Notes: generated from the sequence alone by a model not told the origin. DNA of 64,000 bases from Sediminibacterium sp. TEGAF015 (GCF_025997995.1 NZ_AP026683.1:186501-250500), one strand, 5' to 3'. Shown: positions 9,048 through 19,240, numbered from the stretch's first letter. Translations and numbers: made by a program.

Positions 9048-9746
9048 TTAGGAAAGTTTCGAAATTGTCAATAACTGGTCGTATACTTGATTATAACTGC
9101 TTCCGATTGGTACTTCCTTTCCAGATACCCAGATTTTGGATTTGCTGAATTTTTCTATTCTGTGGACAGGCACAATAAAGGAGCGATGCACACGTAAAAA
9201 ATCTCTTGAAGGTAATTTGTCACTAATGCTTTTTAAGGTCATTAGGGTCAACACAGGGGATGGCTTTATATAGATTTTTATATAGTCATCTAATGCTTCA
9301 ATCAATTCAATTTCTTTTAAATTGATTTTCATGATTTCGTAGTTCACTTTTACAAAAATTGAATTTAGCTGCAATTCCTGTGAACTTAAAAATTCTAGGT
9401 ATTCCTTTGCTTTATAGCAGGCTTTTAAAAAACGATCGTATTCAAATGGTTTTAACAGATAGTCAATTGCATCAACTGAGAATCCATCAACTGCAAAGTC
9501 TTTATAGGCAGTTGTGAAAATAACAACGGGTTTTACAGCCAAACTTTTGTAAAATTGCAATCCGTTGATATCAGGCATCTGTATATCTAAAAACAATACA
9601 TCAACTTTATTTTCCTGTAAATAGGCTCTTGCTTCATCTGTGTCAGTAAAAGTTTTTTCAAGTGACAGAAAGGAAATCTTACTGCAGTATTCCTGCACTA
9701 CTTGAAGCGCTAAAGGTTCATCATCTATGGCAATACACTTAATCAT
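9048..9746 (-). CDS. LytTR-family response regulator
   Basis: A 232-residue regulator: receiver domain with acidic pair Asp8-Asp9, phospho-acceptor Asp54 in FLDIQMPDINGL, Thr in FTTAY and Lys in LLKPF, then a LytTR DNA-binding domain (about 125-230) with RVHRSFIVP and the KIWV/VPIGSSY strands. It overlaps the upstream kinase gene by four bases (ATGA), so the two are translationally coupled and form a cognate pair. Targets are not apparent; the neighbouring ALDH and polyphosphate genes are separate units. Confidence 0.93.
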   Translation of the reverse strand: MIKCIAIDDEPLALQVVQEYCSKISFLSLEKTFTDTDEARAYLQENKVDVLFLDIQMPDINGLQFYKSLAVKPVVIFTTAYKDFAVDGFSVDAIDYLLKPFEYDRFLKACYKAKEYLEFLSSQELQLNSIFVKVNYEIMKINLKEIELIEALDDYIKIYIKPSPVLTLMTLKSISDKLPSRDFLRVHRSFIVPVHRIEKFSKSKIWVSGKEVPIGSSYNQVYDQLLTISKLS

Positions 9747-10837
9747 GGATGGGTGTTGATGGTTAGCTTTACAATATAATATCCGTTTTCAATTTGATTG
9801 CTGAGGAAATATTTTTCTGGGTATAATAACTCTAGTCTTCTTTTCACATTATTAATACCAATACCAGTATTCTCCATCATATTGTTCTCACTATGGACAA
9901 TGTAGTTTTTGGCATAAAAATGAATAATATCTTTTTCAATAGAAAGTTCAAAATCTATAGTACTTTGCTCCTTAGTACTTACACCGTATTTAAAAGCATT
10001 TTCTACAAAGGGAATAAAAAGTAAAGGAGCAACTAATAAGGGAGCTGTATCTCCCTTAATGGCAAAATTTACCTGTACCTTATCTGTTAGCCTTACTTGT
10101 TGTAATTCTATATAGTTGTGTATAAAAGCAACTTCATTTTCTAGCGGAACAAGTTTTCTTTCCGTTTCTGTTAAAATATATCTCATTATTGCAGAAAGCT
10201 TCAGAACAGCATGGGCCGTTTTCTCACTTTTCACAATTGCCAAAGAGTAAATATTGTTCAGTGTATTAAAAAAGAAATGGGGATTTACTTGTGATTTCAA
10301 GAATGACAATTCCGTATTGATTCTTTCGTGCTCAGATTCTTTTCGGTTTTGCTCTGTCTGCAACCATCTTCTCACAACTTCAATACAAGCGCCAAAAGTA
10401 ATGACCAACAAAAATAAAACTGTATTAAAAAAATCGGCGTAAGGTCTTCTTCTAATTCTTCCTATCCGATTGCTGTTTAATCTGACTCCTCTGGCGTTTT
10501 CTGTAAGTGATGCTGGAATCTCAGGAGGATATATCATCATCGCTAGTGTTCTGGGCACATAAAGGAAGAATAACAAACACCCGATCAGGCTTAGTATATA
10601 TAGAAACCATTTTTCTTTAATTAACAAGCGAGGAATCAACACCATGGTATTTAAATAATAAAATACCATCAGCATGATATTATTGAGAATGATTACAGTG
10701 AGCATATGATTGCTCATGCTAAAGTCTCTTAGTCTTGGGAAAAAGACCAGATAGGGGAGTGAGAAAAAACACAACCAAGCTGCAAGGTGCGCTATATATT
10801 GTACGGTTCTGTTTTTATCTTTGATGGTAGTAATCAT
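9743..10837 (-). CDS. LytS/YehU-type sensor histidine kinase
   Basis: A 364-residue membrane kinase. Four hydrophobic segments occupy roughly residues 12-150, with a loop between the third and fourth. The His_kinase domain follows, with phospho-acceptor His187 in SQVNPHFFFNTLNN and ATPase boxes PFVENAFKYG and GIGINNVKRRLELLYP. There is no recognisable extracytoplasmic sensory domain, as is usual for this group in Bacteroidota. It is coupled by a 4-base overlap to the LytTR regulator at 9048-9746. Confidence 0.92.
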   Translation of the reverse strand: MITTIKDKNRTVQYIAHLAAWLCFFSLPYLVFFPRLRDFSMSNHMLTVIILNNIMLMVFYYLNTMVLIPRLLIKEKWFLYILSLIGCLLFFLYVPRTLAMMIYPPEIPASLTENARGVRLNSNRIGRIRRRPYADFFNTVLFLLVITFGACIEVVRRWLQTEQNRKESEHERINTELSFLKSQVNPHFFFNTLNNIYSLAIVKSEKTAHAVLKLSAIMRYILTETERKLVPLENEVAFIHNYIELQQVRLTDKVQVNFAIKGDTAPLLVAPLLFIPFVENAFKYGVSTKEQSTIDFELSIEKDIIHFYAKNYIVHSENNMMENTGIGINNVKRRLELLYPEKYFLSNQIENGYYIVKLTINTHP

Positions 10838-10917
10838 TCCAATAATTGCTCTTGTGTCATTTCAAATTTAAGTGGTCTCTTCCTGATTTAGGAAAAAAAG
10901 GGCTGAAAAGGGGCGAA

Positions 10918-11799
10918 TCATCGGTGAATATTGGCATATAAATGCTGGACAAGACCATCAGCCAAACCTATTTTAGGTACATAAATATCATCTGCATCTG
11001 CCCAACGCATTACGTTGATATAAATCTGAAGTGCTGGAACTATTACATCTGCCCGATCGTTTCTAAGTTTGTATACTTGCATTCTATCTTCCAGATTAAA
11101 ACTGGATAACTCCTTATAATAATCTTTGAGTAGTTCTAAACTTAAGGGTTTTCCGTCTTTTTTCTTACTTAAAGAAAACACCTTATTGATATTGCCCCCA
11201 GTACCAATGGCAATCATTTTCTTTTGTCCTTTGGTTGCACTTTTTATGTACTCCTTCATTTCATCCCAATGATCTGTTGTAACCATATCCTTTAAAATGC
11301 GAATGGTTCCGATATTGAAAGATTTTTTAAAACTGAGTTTTCCGTCTGCAAAAAAAGTTAACTCGGTACTACCACCACCCACGTCAATGTACAAATAGCT
11401 ATTGGCAACGTCCATATTTTCTGCAATATGGTTTTCGTAAATAATAGATGCTTCCAGGTCGCCGCTGATAATTTCAATTTTGAGCCCAGTCTCCAATTTT
11501 ACTTTTCTGATAATATCGGCCGAATTGGTAGCGTCTCTCATGGCGCTGGTTGCACAGGCAATTACATCCTTCACTTCATAGGCATTTAGTAAATGACTAT
11601 AAGCTTTCATAGTTTGCAATATCATCCCTCTTTTTGACTTGGAAATTTCACCATTTTCAAAAACATCAAACCCTAACCTTAGCGGTACCCTCACTAGGTT
11701 AAGTTTATTGAAAAGGGGGTCACCTTTTGAATCGTAGCTCACTTCTACAATCAATAGTCTTGCCGCGTTACTTCCAATATCAATTGCTGCTAGCCTCAC
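10918..11799 (-). CDS. ppx: Ppx/GppA-type exopolyphosphatase
   Basis: A 293-residue ASKHA-fold phosphatase covering only the catalytic Ppx/GppA core, without the C-terminal HD-like half found in long enterobacterial Ppx; this short form is common. Motifs: AAIDIGSNAARLLI near the N-terminus, YIDVGGGSTELTFF near 135, and IGTGGNINKV. The start is GTG at 11799, lying inside the end of ppk1 (20-base overlap), so translation is coupled. The pair would make and break polyphosphate, although the enzyme could also act on pppGpp. Confidence 0.9.
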   Translation of the reverse strand: MRLAAIDIGSNAARLLIVEVSYDSKGDPLFNKLNLVRVPLRLGFDVFENGEISKSKRGMILQTMKAYSHLLNAYEVKDVIACATSAMRDATNSADIIRKVKLETGLKIEIISGDLEASIIYENHIAENMDVANSYLYIDVGGGSTELTFFADGKLSFKKSFNIGTIRILKDMVTTDHWDEMKEYIKSATKGQKKMIAIGTGGNINKVFSLSKKKDGKPLSLELLKDYYKELSSFNLEDRMQVYKLRNDRADVIVPALQIYINVMRWADADDIYVPKIGLADGLVQHLYANIHR

Positions 11800-13873
11800 T
11801 CTTTACATTATTTTTTCTGAACAGGTAATGATAAGTCTCAATTTGAGACCTGATTTTCTTTTTACCCGTGAAAGGTACATAGTTGTTGGCTAATTCACTG
11901 TTCAGAATCCGGGCTTTGACATTGTCCTTTAACTGAATGTGGATAATATCAATGATTTCCTGCTTAAGTACCGGGGCGGTAATGGGTACTGCAGCTTCTA
12001 CTCGGTGATTTAGATTTCTAACCATCCAATCTGCACTTGATATATATACTTTTTCATTTCCGCCATTGTGAAATATCATGACCCTTGAATGCTCAAGGTA
12101 TTCATCTACTATGCTAATGGCTTTAACCGGCTGTTTGAATTTTTTCTTATCAATTTCTGCACAGAAAATGCCCCTTACAATCATTTCAATCTTAACTCCG
12201 GCTGCGCCTGCAGCATATAATTTGTCAATTAAGCTTGCATCGCTTAGTGAATTTACCTTTAAAATGATACTGGCAGGTCTGCCCATTTTTGCATTCTTGA
12301 TTTCTGTTTCAATCAATTTATACAATTCATTGCGCATATTGGTAGGACATACCATTAATGTTTTACAGGATTTCAGTAAGATTGATCCATCTTTCCAGTT
12401 TTCCAGATAGCGGAATATTTTATTGATATCGTTCATCACATTCCTGTTGGATGTTAGTAAACAATGATCACCATAAACATTCGCTGTTTTTTCATTCAAG
12501 TTCCCGGTGCTTACGAATCCATATTGTCTGGACCGAGTGCCACTTTTTTTGCTGATTACACAAAGCTTTGCATGAATCTTTGTTTTAGGAACACCTAACA
12601 GAACTTTTACGCCTTCTTCTTCAAGAATTTTTTTCCATTCCAGATTAGCTTCCTCATCAAATCTGGCTTTTAATTCAAGCATTACCACTACTTGTTTTCC
12701 ATTTCGTGCTGCATTAATCAGCGCATTTATGATTTTTGAATTAGACGCAAGGCGGTAGGCAGTTATTTTAATGGATATCACATCCGGATCCATAGCAGCT
12801 TCTCTCAATAAATCTATGATGGGGTCAAAAGCATGATAGGGAAAATGAAGTAAAACATCCTGTTTTAAAATCACGTCTGTTACTCTCAGTGCCGTTTGCA
12901 AAGATTGTGGAATGAAAGAAGCCCTTCTCGTACTTTTATCTGCAAGAATATCAGGGAAATCCATGAAGTGTCTGAAATTATGTATTCTTCCCCCCGGAAT
13001 GATATTGCTCTTTCTGTTCAGATTCAATTTTCTGATTAAAAATTCCAATAGTCCCGGATCCATTTCTTTGTCGTACACAAATCGAACGGGTTTGCCCTTT
13101 CTTCTGTTTTTAATTCCCTTTTCAATTTTCTCTGCAAAACTGGTACTGATATCATTATCCAAATCTATCTCAGCATCTTTGGTTACTTTAAACACATGAG
13201 CTTCAAAAATATCATAACCAAAGTAGGAGAAAATTACGGGTAAATTGAAGCGTATAACATCTTCCAGCAAAATGATATTTTGTTCATCTTTCAGTTTGGG
13301 CAGGAGAATGAAACGTCCTACTGCTTTGGTTGGAATTTCAATCAAGGCGTATTTTTGCTGATAAGCAGAATTTTTTTTGCGCATCACAACTCCAAGGAAA
13401 ATACTTTTGTCTCTTAGATAGGGGAGTTGAGGCAAACTCTCAATCATTAAGGGAATGATATTTGAACGTACCTGTTCATCAAAGAATTTCCTGACAAAAG
13501 CCTGCTGGGTTTTATTCAGTTCTTTCTCGGTTAGTATGGTAATTTTTTCCTTTTTTAATTCTTTCTGAATGCCATTCCAAATTCTATTGAATTCGTTTTG
13601 TTGCTGGAGAACTGTCATTTGAATCTGATCCAAAATTTTCTGCGGATCTTCTTCCATATACATATTGAGTTTTTTTCTTTTTTCCGAAAACTCAATCATG
13701 CGTTTTAAAGTAGCAACCCGAACCCTGAAAAACTCATCGGTATTATTAGAAAATATACCTAGAAATTTGATTCTCTCTTTTAATGGAACAGTTGGATCAT
13801 TGGCCTCCTGTAAAACTCTTGCATTAAAACTCAGCCAACTAATATCTCTTTGAATTAAATGTTTCTTAGACAT
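11780..13873 (-). CDS. ppk1: Polyphosphate kinase 1
   Basis: Ppk1 reversibly polymerises ATP gamma-phosphate into polyphosphate. The 697-residue protein has the N-terminal RDISWLSFNARVLQEA block and FLGIFSNNTDEFFRVRVA, and the two phospholipase-D-like halves with the phospho-His of KTKIHAKLCVI and the second conserved His in SRVMIFHNGG. The ATG at 13873 is preferred over the in-frame TTG two codons earlier. It overlaps ppx by 20 bases. A TAnnTTTG-like motif lies only three bases before the ATG (see rejected items). Confidence 0.96.
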   Translation of the reverse strand: MSKKHLIQRDISWLSFNARVLQEANDPTVPLKERIKFLGIFSNNTDEFFRVRVATLKRMIEFSEKRKKLNMYMEEDPQKILDQIQMTVLQQQNEFNRIWNGIQKELKKEKITILTEKELNKTQQAFVRKFFDEQVRSNIIPLMIESLPQLPYLRDKSIFLGVVMRKKNSAYQQKYALIEIPTKAVGRFILLPKLKDEQNIILLEDVIRFNLPVIFSYFGYDIFEAHVFKVTKDAEIDLDNDISTSFAEKIEKGIKNRRKGKPVRFVYDKEMDPGLLEFLIRKLNLNRKSNIIPGGRIHNFRHFMDFPDILADKSTRRASFIPQSLQTALRVTDVILKQDVLLHFPYHAFDPIIDLLREAAMDPDVISIKITAYRLASNSKIINALINAARNGKQVVVMLELKARFDEEANLEWKKILEEEGVKVLLGVPKTKIHAKLCVISKKSGTRSRQYGFVSTGNLNEKTANVYGDHCLLTSNRNVMNDINKIFRYLENWKDGSILLKSCKTLMVCPTNMRNELYKLIETEIKNAKMGRPASIILKVNSLSDASLIDKLYAAGAAGVKIEMIVRGIFCAEIDKKKFKQPVKAISIVDEYLEHSRVMIFHNGGNEKVYISSADWMVRNLNHRVEAAVPITAPVLKQEIIDIIHIQLKDNVKARILNSELANNYVPFTGKKKIRSQIETYHYLFRKNNVKSEASSN

Positions 13874-13944
13874 ATTCAAATATAAGATTTACGATATAGT
13901 ATTCATGTTAACTCTTTGTTGAACAGACCTGCTTTATAATCGCA

Positions 13945-14442
13945 TCAGGAATATGATTTTTTAATATGTGCAATTATGCCGGTAGTTGAAAAGCCTTCTA
14001 CTAATTCATTGATGACAACTCTTCCTCCGTTCTCCATTACTTCCTTCGCGCCTACAATCTGTTCAACCGTATAATCGCCACCTTTTACAATTACATCTGG
14101 CATAATGCCTTTTATAAGCTGTAATGGTGTGTCTTCTTCAAAAACCACAACTGCGTCAACAACAGCTAGATTGCTCAATACGATACTTCTGCTGATTTCA
14201 TTGTTTACAGGACGTTCCGGGCCTTTAAGTCTCTTTACACTGGCATCACTGTTAACGCCTATAATTAATATATCAGCTTCGGCTGCAGCCTGATTTAATG
14301 AATAAATATGTCCTTCGTGTAAAATGTCGAAGCAGCCATTGGTAAAAGCAATGGTTTTACCTGCTACTTTCCAGGCCGCAATTTGTTTTTGCAGCGTATT
14401 AAGTGTGAAGATTTTATCCTTAATTGCCTGTGTTGCTCTCAT
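13945..14442 (-). CDS. rfaE2: D-glycero-beta-D-manno-heptose 1-phosphate adenylyltransferase
   Basis: A 165-residue nucleotidyltransferase equal to the C-terminal half of HldE. It has FTNGCFDILHEGH with the HxGH motif at 42-45, and VNSDASVKRLKGPERPV. The enzyme attaches AMP to heptose 1-phosphate on the route to ADP-heptose for LPS core. The matching kinase half (RfaE1) is not in this window. Its start overlaps the upstream membrane protein gene by 23 bases, implying coupling. The fold also matches other HIGH-motif transferases, but the RPVN and KGGDYT segments favour RfaE2. Confidence 0.92.
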   Translation of the reverse strand: MRATQAIKDKIFTLNTLQKQIAAWKVAGKTIAFTNGCFDILHEGHIYSLNQAAAEADILIIGVNSDASVKRLKGPERPVNNEISRSIVLSNLAVVDAVVVFEEDTPLQLIKGIMPDVIVKGGDYTVEQIVGAKEVMENGGRVVINELVEGFSTTGIIAHIKKSYS

Positions 14443-15445
14443 GATGATTGTTTTTTTTATTGAACCAGGGTAATAAACCCAGGCTCAAGAATCCGACAAT
14501 TAACACAATGATAAATTGTGCAAACCATTGCAGTGTTCCGTTGGCAAAACCAATTTCGAATCCAATTTGATTTTTTTCCAGCACTTTGGCAATAAAATAT
14601 GCATATGCCCCAATACCCCCAGGGGTAATTATCATGCCAATGCTTCCAAATGCCAAAGCAGAAATAGCCACTGTAAAACTCAGATGACTGGTACCTTCGG
14701 TCGCCATTAGTCCTATCCAGGTTCCCACAATGTATAACAACCAGATTAGCGCACTGTAAACAATAAAAGTACCTTTATGCTCCAGTTGTTTTATACTGCT
14801 TAATCCCTCCCAGATTCCAGATAAAATTTTTTGAAAAACTTGTATTATGGGATGATGCGGTATTTTCTTTAGGATAAACCAAGAACCCCAGAAAATAATT
14901 CCTACTATTCCCAAAACAATTGCCCATTTAAAAAGACTTTCACTGTCTGTTGTCTTACTCATTAAAGGCGCCATTAATTGCGCCGCATAATCGCCTACTA
15001 CGTCAAACTGACTGATTAAAGCAATAATAAAAACCAATCCAAGGGCTATTACATCAAAAGCACGTTCTACTAAAATGGTTCCAATCAATTTGTTAGCCGG
15101 CACTTTTTCGTATTTGGCCAGAACGGTACATTTTAGTACTTCTCCTAATCTGGGCACAGCAAGATTGGCAAGGTATCCTACCATAACTGCAAAAAATACA
15201 TTTCCGGACCGGGGTTTATAGCCCATTGGCTTCATTAGAATTTTCCAGCGCAGCGCCCTGATAAAATGGCTGGCCGTTAAAATCAGAAAAACAGGAATAA
15301 ATAGCCAGTAATTGGCATTTTGTAGGGATTTTTTGAAATCTTCCCATTTTTCAGGCGGTATTTGCTGCAAGCTCCACCAGACCAGGAATAAACCAATACC
15401 CAGAAAAATGGCATATTGAATGACTGCAATCCCCTTTTTTAGCAT
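14420..15445 (-). CDS. Lysylphosphatidylglycerol synthase TM-domain-like (UPF0104) membrane protein
   Basis: A 341-residue polytopic inner membrane protein with about eight hydrophobic helices and the family segments ASHFIRALRWKILMKP, VGYLANLAVPRLGEVLKC and ITPGGIGAYAYF. This is the flippase-like membrane part of MprF without the aminoacyl transferase domain. The role of stand-alone copies is unproven; lipid or glycolipid translocation is suspected. It overlaps rfaE2, which makes an envelope-related function plausible, and is transcribed away from the GT5-like gene at 15584. Confidence 0.88.
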   Translation of the reverse strand: MLKKGIAVIQYAIFLGIGLFLVWWSLQQIPPEKWEDFKKSLQNANYWLFIPVFLILTASHFIRALRWKILMKPMGYKPRSGNVFFAVMVGYLANLAVPRLGEVLKCTVLAKYEKVPANKLIGTILVERAFDVIALGLVFIIALISQFDVVGDYAAQLMAPLMSKTTDSESLFKWAIVLGIVGIIFWGSWFILKKIPHHPIIQVFQKILSGIWEGLSSIKQLEHKGTFIVYSALIWLLYIVGTWIGLMATEGTSHLSFTVAISALAFGSIGMIITPGGIGAYAYFIAKVLEKNQIGFEIGFANGTLQWFAQFIIVLIVGFLSLGLLPWFNKKNNHHESNTGN

Positions 15446-15516
15446 GTTCCAAAGATAGTTTTTTTGTAATTAAGCCCATTTTAACCACCGGTCATCAATC
15501 AAAAACCCTTGTAGTC

Positions 15517-15546
15517 TTGAATTTCGCGCTATATTTCTTAACTTTG
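15517..15546 (+). promoter_or_regulatory. Promoter of the GT5-like gene
   Basis: TTG at 15517-15519 and an exact -7 box TAACTTTG at 15539-15546, 19 bases apart; the start codon follows 37 bases downstream. Confidence 0.6.
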
Positions 15547-15583
15547 CAAACTTATTCAGGGTCAAGTCCTAAAAAAATCGTTC

Positions 15584-16402
15584 ATGTCTACAAAGAAAAG
15601 GATATTATTCATTGCTACTGAAATGTCTCCGTATCTGGAATTAACGGAGTTTGCAGAAGTTATTAATAAACTGGCAATCAAAAGCAATGACAGTGGTCTG
15701 GAAGTACGTTGTATCATGCCCCGATTCGGAGTGATCAATGAGCGAAGACACCGATTACATGAAGTTGTGAGATTATCAGGAATTAATGTAACGGTTGATA
15801 ACGACGATCATCCTTTGCAAATTAAAGTAGCTTCTTTGCCTAATGCACGTTTACAAGTTTATTTCTTAGAAAATGAAGACTTCTTTAAACGTAAGCAGAT
15901 TTTTCATGACGATGAGGAAAACTGGTTTGACGACAATGATTTAAGAACTGTATTCTTCTGTAAAGGAGCCCTTGAAACAGTTAAGAAATTCGGATGGCCT
16001 CCAGACATTATTCATTGTAGCGGATGGATGAGTGGTTTGATACCTGCTTATTTGAAAACAGCATACAAAAAAGAACCTGTTTTTGGTAATAGCAAAGTGG
16101 TATTCACCATTGGTCAAAATACCTTTGAAGAAAGCCTTGGACCAGAATTCCTGAAGCGTGCCGTGATTAATGTTAATGTGAAGGATAAAGACCTGGATGT
16201 ATTTAAAGATAGCAATAACACCGCCCTTTTTAAAGGAGGTGCACATTTTGCTGATGCCATTTCTTTCGGTTCCGATGTAGTGGATAAAAAATTGGTTGAT
16301 GAGTTTTCCAAAGTAAAAGGCAAAAAGGTAATTCCATTTAAAGGATGGGATTCTGATTTAACAGAGTATTTAGAATTGTACAACGACCTTGCGGGTAAGT
16401 AA
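15584..16402 (+). CDS. Stand-alone glycogen/starch synthase N-terminal (GT5) domain, probably non-catalytic
   Basis: A 272-residue protein resembling only the first Rossmann domain of GlgA: RILFIATEMSPY at the start, RCIMPRFGVINERRHRLHEV, and DIIHCSGWMSGLIPAYL. The ADP-glucose-binding KxGGL motif, present in the real GlgA of this window at residues 15-19 (KAGGL), is replaced here by LELTEF, and the whole second domain with the donor-binding Glu is missing. It should therefore not synthesise glycogen. Similar short proteins are annotated glycogen/starch synthase across Bacteroidota, as I recall next to DUF4270 genes as here (9-base gap). The real function is unknown. Confidence 0.8.
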   Translation: MSTKKRILFIATEMSPYLELTEFAEVINKLAIKSNDSGLEVRCIMPRFGVINERRHRLHEVVRLSGINVTVDNDDHPLQIKVASLPNARLQVYFLENEDFFKRKQIFHDDEENWFDDNDLRTVFFCKGALETVKKFGWPPDIIHCSGWMSGLIPAYLKTAYKKEPVFGNSKVVFTIGQNTFEESLGPEFLKRAVINVNVKDKDLDVFKDSNNTALFKGGAHFADAISFGSDVVDKKLVDEFSKVKGKKVIPFKGWDSDLTEYLELYNDLAGK

Positions 16403-16411
16403 AACCAGAAC

Positions 16412-17896
16412 ATGTTAGCTAATTTTAAACTGCATTTTGCACGAATTTTCTTCTTCGTTTTTTTGATATTTTCAGCAGCATGTACCCGAATTACCACAAC
16501 TGAACTTGGGGCAGGTTTAATTCCTGTTGTAGATGGGGTAAATACCTTTGATACAATCATGGAGTTACAGACTGATACTTTCAATGAGTCTGATACAACC
16601 CGAATTTACAATGCAAACAATATGGTCATTGGGGCTATCAGTAACGACCCCATTTTTGGTACAACACAGGCTGAATTGAATTTTGAACTTAAACCTTCTT
16701 TTTATCCCTTTAGGGTTGCAGGAACAAAGGATAGTTTGGTCGTAGATTCTGCTGTACTCATTTTAAGTTACAAAGGATACTATGGGGATTCTACTCAACC
16801 TTTAAATGTATCTGTGCATGAAATAAGCCAGACAACCCCTTTGGATCCGTTTTATAATTATCCGGTTAATTTCCCTAACGTAAAACCAGTTAGAACGATT
16901 GGATCACTTTCTAATACTATTCCGATTGACATAAGAACTTTAGGGGATTCAGTTAAAAACAGATTTGAAAATACAAATAACCAGATTCGTATACCATTGC
17001 GTATGGATGTGGCCCGTAGATTCTTAAAGGATTATGATTCTACTAATGCCTACAAGAGCGATAGTGCGTTTCAAACTTATTTTAGAGGGTTTTCTGTAAA
17101 AGTTCAATCTTCCAATCCAGCGAATGCGCTGCTCTATGTGAATTTGCTGGATACCAATACCAAGCTGGCGTTATATTACAATACCAGTACTACTGGTGCA
17201 ACAGTGAGAGACACTTCTGTAATTTATTTTAAATTCAATTCTGCCTTTGGAGGATATGCTAATTTTGTAACACGAAATACAACTGGGGCTGAAATCAATA
17301 ATCGTATTACTACAACATCAAGACCTGATTCTATAGTTTATATACAAAGTGCTCCAGGCACTTATGTACGTATTCGCGTTCCTGGATTACAAAATTTAAG
17401 TAATCGCATTATTCACCGTGCAGAATTAATTGCGGAACAAATACCGGACGATAATAATCTGCTAACGCTTGATCGTTATTTTCAGGCGCCAAGACTTTTA
17501 TTGTTGAGTGCGTTTGACTCAGTAAAAAATCAAAAAAGAAACATTCCTAACGACTATATCGTGGGGTCATCGGGTCCCAATACGGTTGATTTTGGCGGAT
17601 TCAGAACTTTCAAAACCGTGAATGGATACGACCGTGTTGCGGCTTATAATTTTGTTATCAGCCGTTATGTACAGGGTATTGTAACCCGCAAGGACACTTC
17701 ATTCACAATGAGACTTTCGGCTCCTTCTAATGATTCATTGAACTATTTCCCTCCATTCCCGAATAATTTTGTTTCTCAGATGTATTATTTAAGTCCAACA
17801 CAAAGTAATGAACTGGCCAATGGCCGTGTTCGTTTAGGTGGTGGAACACATAGTAGATTTAGAATGCGCCTGAGAATTGTGTATTCACGTATTTAA
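16412..17896 (+). CDS. DUF4270 family lipoprotein
   Basis: A 494-residue putative surface or periplasmic lipoprotein. The N-terminal hydrophobic stretch ends in FSAAC, giving a lipidated Cys at residue 24, followed by [14 protein letters not shown], the opening of the DUF4270 family. The remainder is beta-rich with many Asn, Thr and Ser residues and no enzymatic motif. It begins 9 bases after the GT5-like gene, so the two form an operon; the association recurs in Bacteroidota from memory. The function is unknown. Confidence 0.85.
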   Translation: MLANFKLHFARIFFFVFLIFSAACTRITTTELGAGLIPVVDGVNTFDTIMELQTDTFNESDTTRIYNANNMVIGAISNDPIFGTTQAELNFELKPSFYPFRVAGTKDSLVVDSAVLILSYKGYYGDSTQPLNVSVHEISQTTPLDPFYNYPVNFPNVKPVRTIGSLSNTIPIDIRTLGDSVKNRFENTNNQIRIPLRMDVARRFLKDYDSTNAYKSDSAFQTYFRGFSVKVQSSNPANALLYVNLLDTNTKLALYYNTSTTGATVRDTSVIYFKFNSAFGGYANFVTRNTTGAEINNRITTTSRPDSIVYIQSAPGTYVRIRVPGLQNLSNRIIHRAELIAEQIPDDNNLLTLDRYFQAPRLLLLSAFDSVKNQKRNIPNDYIVGSSGPNTVDFGGFRTFKTVNGYDRVAAYNFVISRYVQGIVTRKDTSFTMRLSAPSNDSLNYFPPFPNNFVSQMYYLSPTQSNELANGRVRLGGGTHSRFRMRLRIVYSRI

Positions 17897-17921
17897 TTTT
17901 ACAACATTTAAAAACTATAAT

Positions 17922-19175
17922 ATGCCTTATTTATTTACTTCTGAGAGTGTATCTGAAGGACATCCGGACAAGGTAGCGGACCAGATATCCGATGCGTTGA
18001 TTGATAACTTTTTAGCGTTTGATCCACAGAGTAAAGTGGCTTGTGAGACTTTGGTAACGACTGGTCAAGTAGTATTGGCTGGTGAAGTGAAGTCCAAAGC
18101 GTATTTGGATGTACAGGAGATTGCGCGTGGTGTAATTCGCAAGATTGGCTACACCAAGAGTGAATATATGTTTGAAGCGAACAGCTGTGGTATTTTATCA
18201 GCGATTCACGAGCAAAGTGCCGACATTAACCAGGGGGTAGATAAGAAGAAGAAAGAAGAGCAGGGAGCAGGCGATCAGGGTATGATGTTTGGCTATGCGA
18301 GCAATGAGACCGAAGACTATATGCCTTTGGCCTTAGATTTAGCCCACAAGATATTGATTGAGTTGGCTGCGTTAAGAAGAGAGAACAAAGCCATCAAATA
18401 CCTGAGACCTGATGCCAAGAGTCAGGTTACGTTGGAATACGACGATAACAATCAACCCGTAAGAATCGATGCGATTGTGGTATCTACCCAGCACGATGAT
18501 TTTGATACGGAAGCGAAGATGTTGGCCAAAATCAAGAAGGATATCATCGAGATTTTGATTCCAAGAGTAAAAGCGAAGTACAAGAAATACGCGAAGCTAT
18601 TCAACAAAGACATCAAGTACCATATTAACCCAACGGGTAAGTTTGTCATTGGTGGTCCTCACGGAGATACGGGTTTAACCGGCCGTAAGATCATCGTAGA
18701 CACTTACGGTGGTAAGGGAGCCCACGGTGGTGGCGCATTCAGCGGTAAAGATCCAAGTAAGGTAGACCGTTCTGCGGCCTATGCTACGCGTCATATTGCG
18801 AAGAACTTAGTTGCTGCTGGAGTTGCGGACGAAATCTTAGTACAGGTTTCTTATGCCATTGGTGTAGCACAGCCAACCTCCATTAACGTGAACACATTTG
18901 GCACGGCCAAAGTAGCGTTGAACGATGGCCAGATTGCCAAGATTGTAGAGGGCTTATTCGATATGCGTCCTTACTTTATTGAGCAGCGCCTGAAGCTGAG
19001 AAACCCTATTTACAGTGAAACTGCAGCCTATGGTCATATGGGTCGTAAGGCGGAAGTGGTTACCAAAACTTTCAGAACCCCAGACGGTAAAGAGAAGAAA
19101 GTAAAAGTGGAACTATTTACCTGGGAAAAGCTAGATTATGTAGCCAAAGTAAAGAAGGCTTTTGGATTGAAATAA
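17922..19175 (+). CDS. metK: S-adenosylmethionine synthetase
   Basis: MetK makes SAM from methionine and ATP. The 417-residue protein opens with [21 protein letters not shown] (catalytic GHPDK at 13-17) and contains [12 protein letters not shown], the [21 protein letters not shown] loop pieces and [22 protein letters not shown] 17922 is the family start; in-frame codons upstream overlap the DUF4270 gene and were rejected. The gene is visibly richer in GC than its neighbours, with frequent GCG, ACG and AAG codons. A terminator follows. There is no SAM riboswitch upstream: only 25 bases separate it from the previous gene. Confidence 0.97.
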   Translation: MPYLFTSESVSEGHPDKVADQISDALIDNFLAFDPQSKVACETLVTTGQVVLAGEVKSKAYLDVQEIARGVIRKIGYTKSEYMFEANSCGILSAIHEQSADINQGVDKKKKEEQGAGDQGMMFGYASNETEDYMPLALDLAHKILIELAALRRENKAIKYLRPDAKSQVTLEYDDNNQPVRIDAIVVSTQHDDFDTEAKMLAKIKKDIIEILIPRVKAKYKKYAKLFNKDIKYHINPTGKFVIGGPHGDTGLTGRKIIVDTYGGKGAHGGGAFSGKDPSKVDRSAAYATRHIAKNLVAAGVADEILVQVSYAIGVAQPTSINVNTFGTAKVALNDGQIAKIVEGLFDMRPYFIEQRLKLRNPIYSETAAYGHMGRKAEVVTKTFRTPDGKEKKVKVELFTWEKLDYVAKVKKAFGLK

Positions 19176-19197
19176 GTAGAATTATAAAAAATTCGGC

Positions 19198-19227
19198 ATC
19201 CCCTGTAGTAATGCAGGGGATTTTTTA
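19198..19227 (+). terminator. Rho-independent terminator after metK
   Basis: Stem ATCCCCTG (19198-19205) with CAGGGGAT (19214-19221), 8-base loop, then a T-rich tail. Confidence 0.9.
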
Positions 19228-19240
19228 TTATTTTAGGTTA

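Noticed and set aside
13873..13884. TATATTTG on the minus strand, three bases before the ppk1 ATG, suggesting a leaderless transcript
   Set aside because: No -33 element at 19-20 bases, and the position would put the start site at or past the ATG; a chance match in AT-rich DNA is as likely.
15450..15457. TATCTTTG on the minus strand, four bases before the UPF0104 gene start
   Set aside because: Same problem as at ppk1: no -33 element and too close to the ATG to be trusted as a promoter.
17877..17921. N-terminal extension of metK by 15 residues
   Set aside because: The extra residues overlap the DUF4270 gene and are absent from the MetK family, which starts MPYLFTSE.
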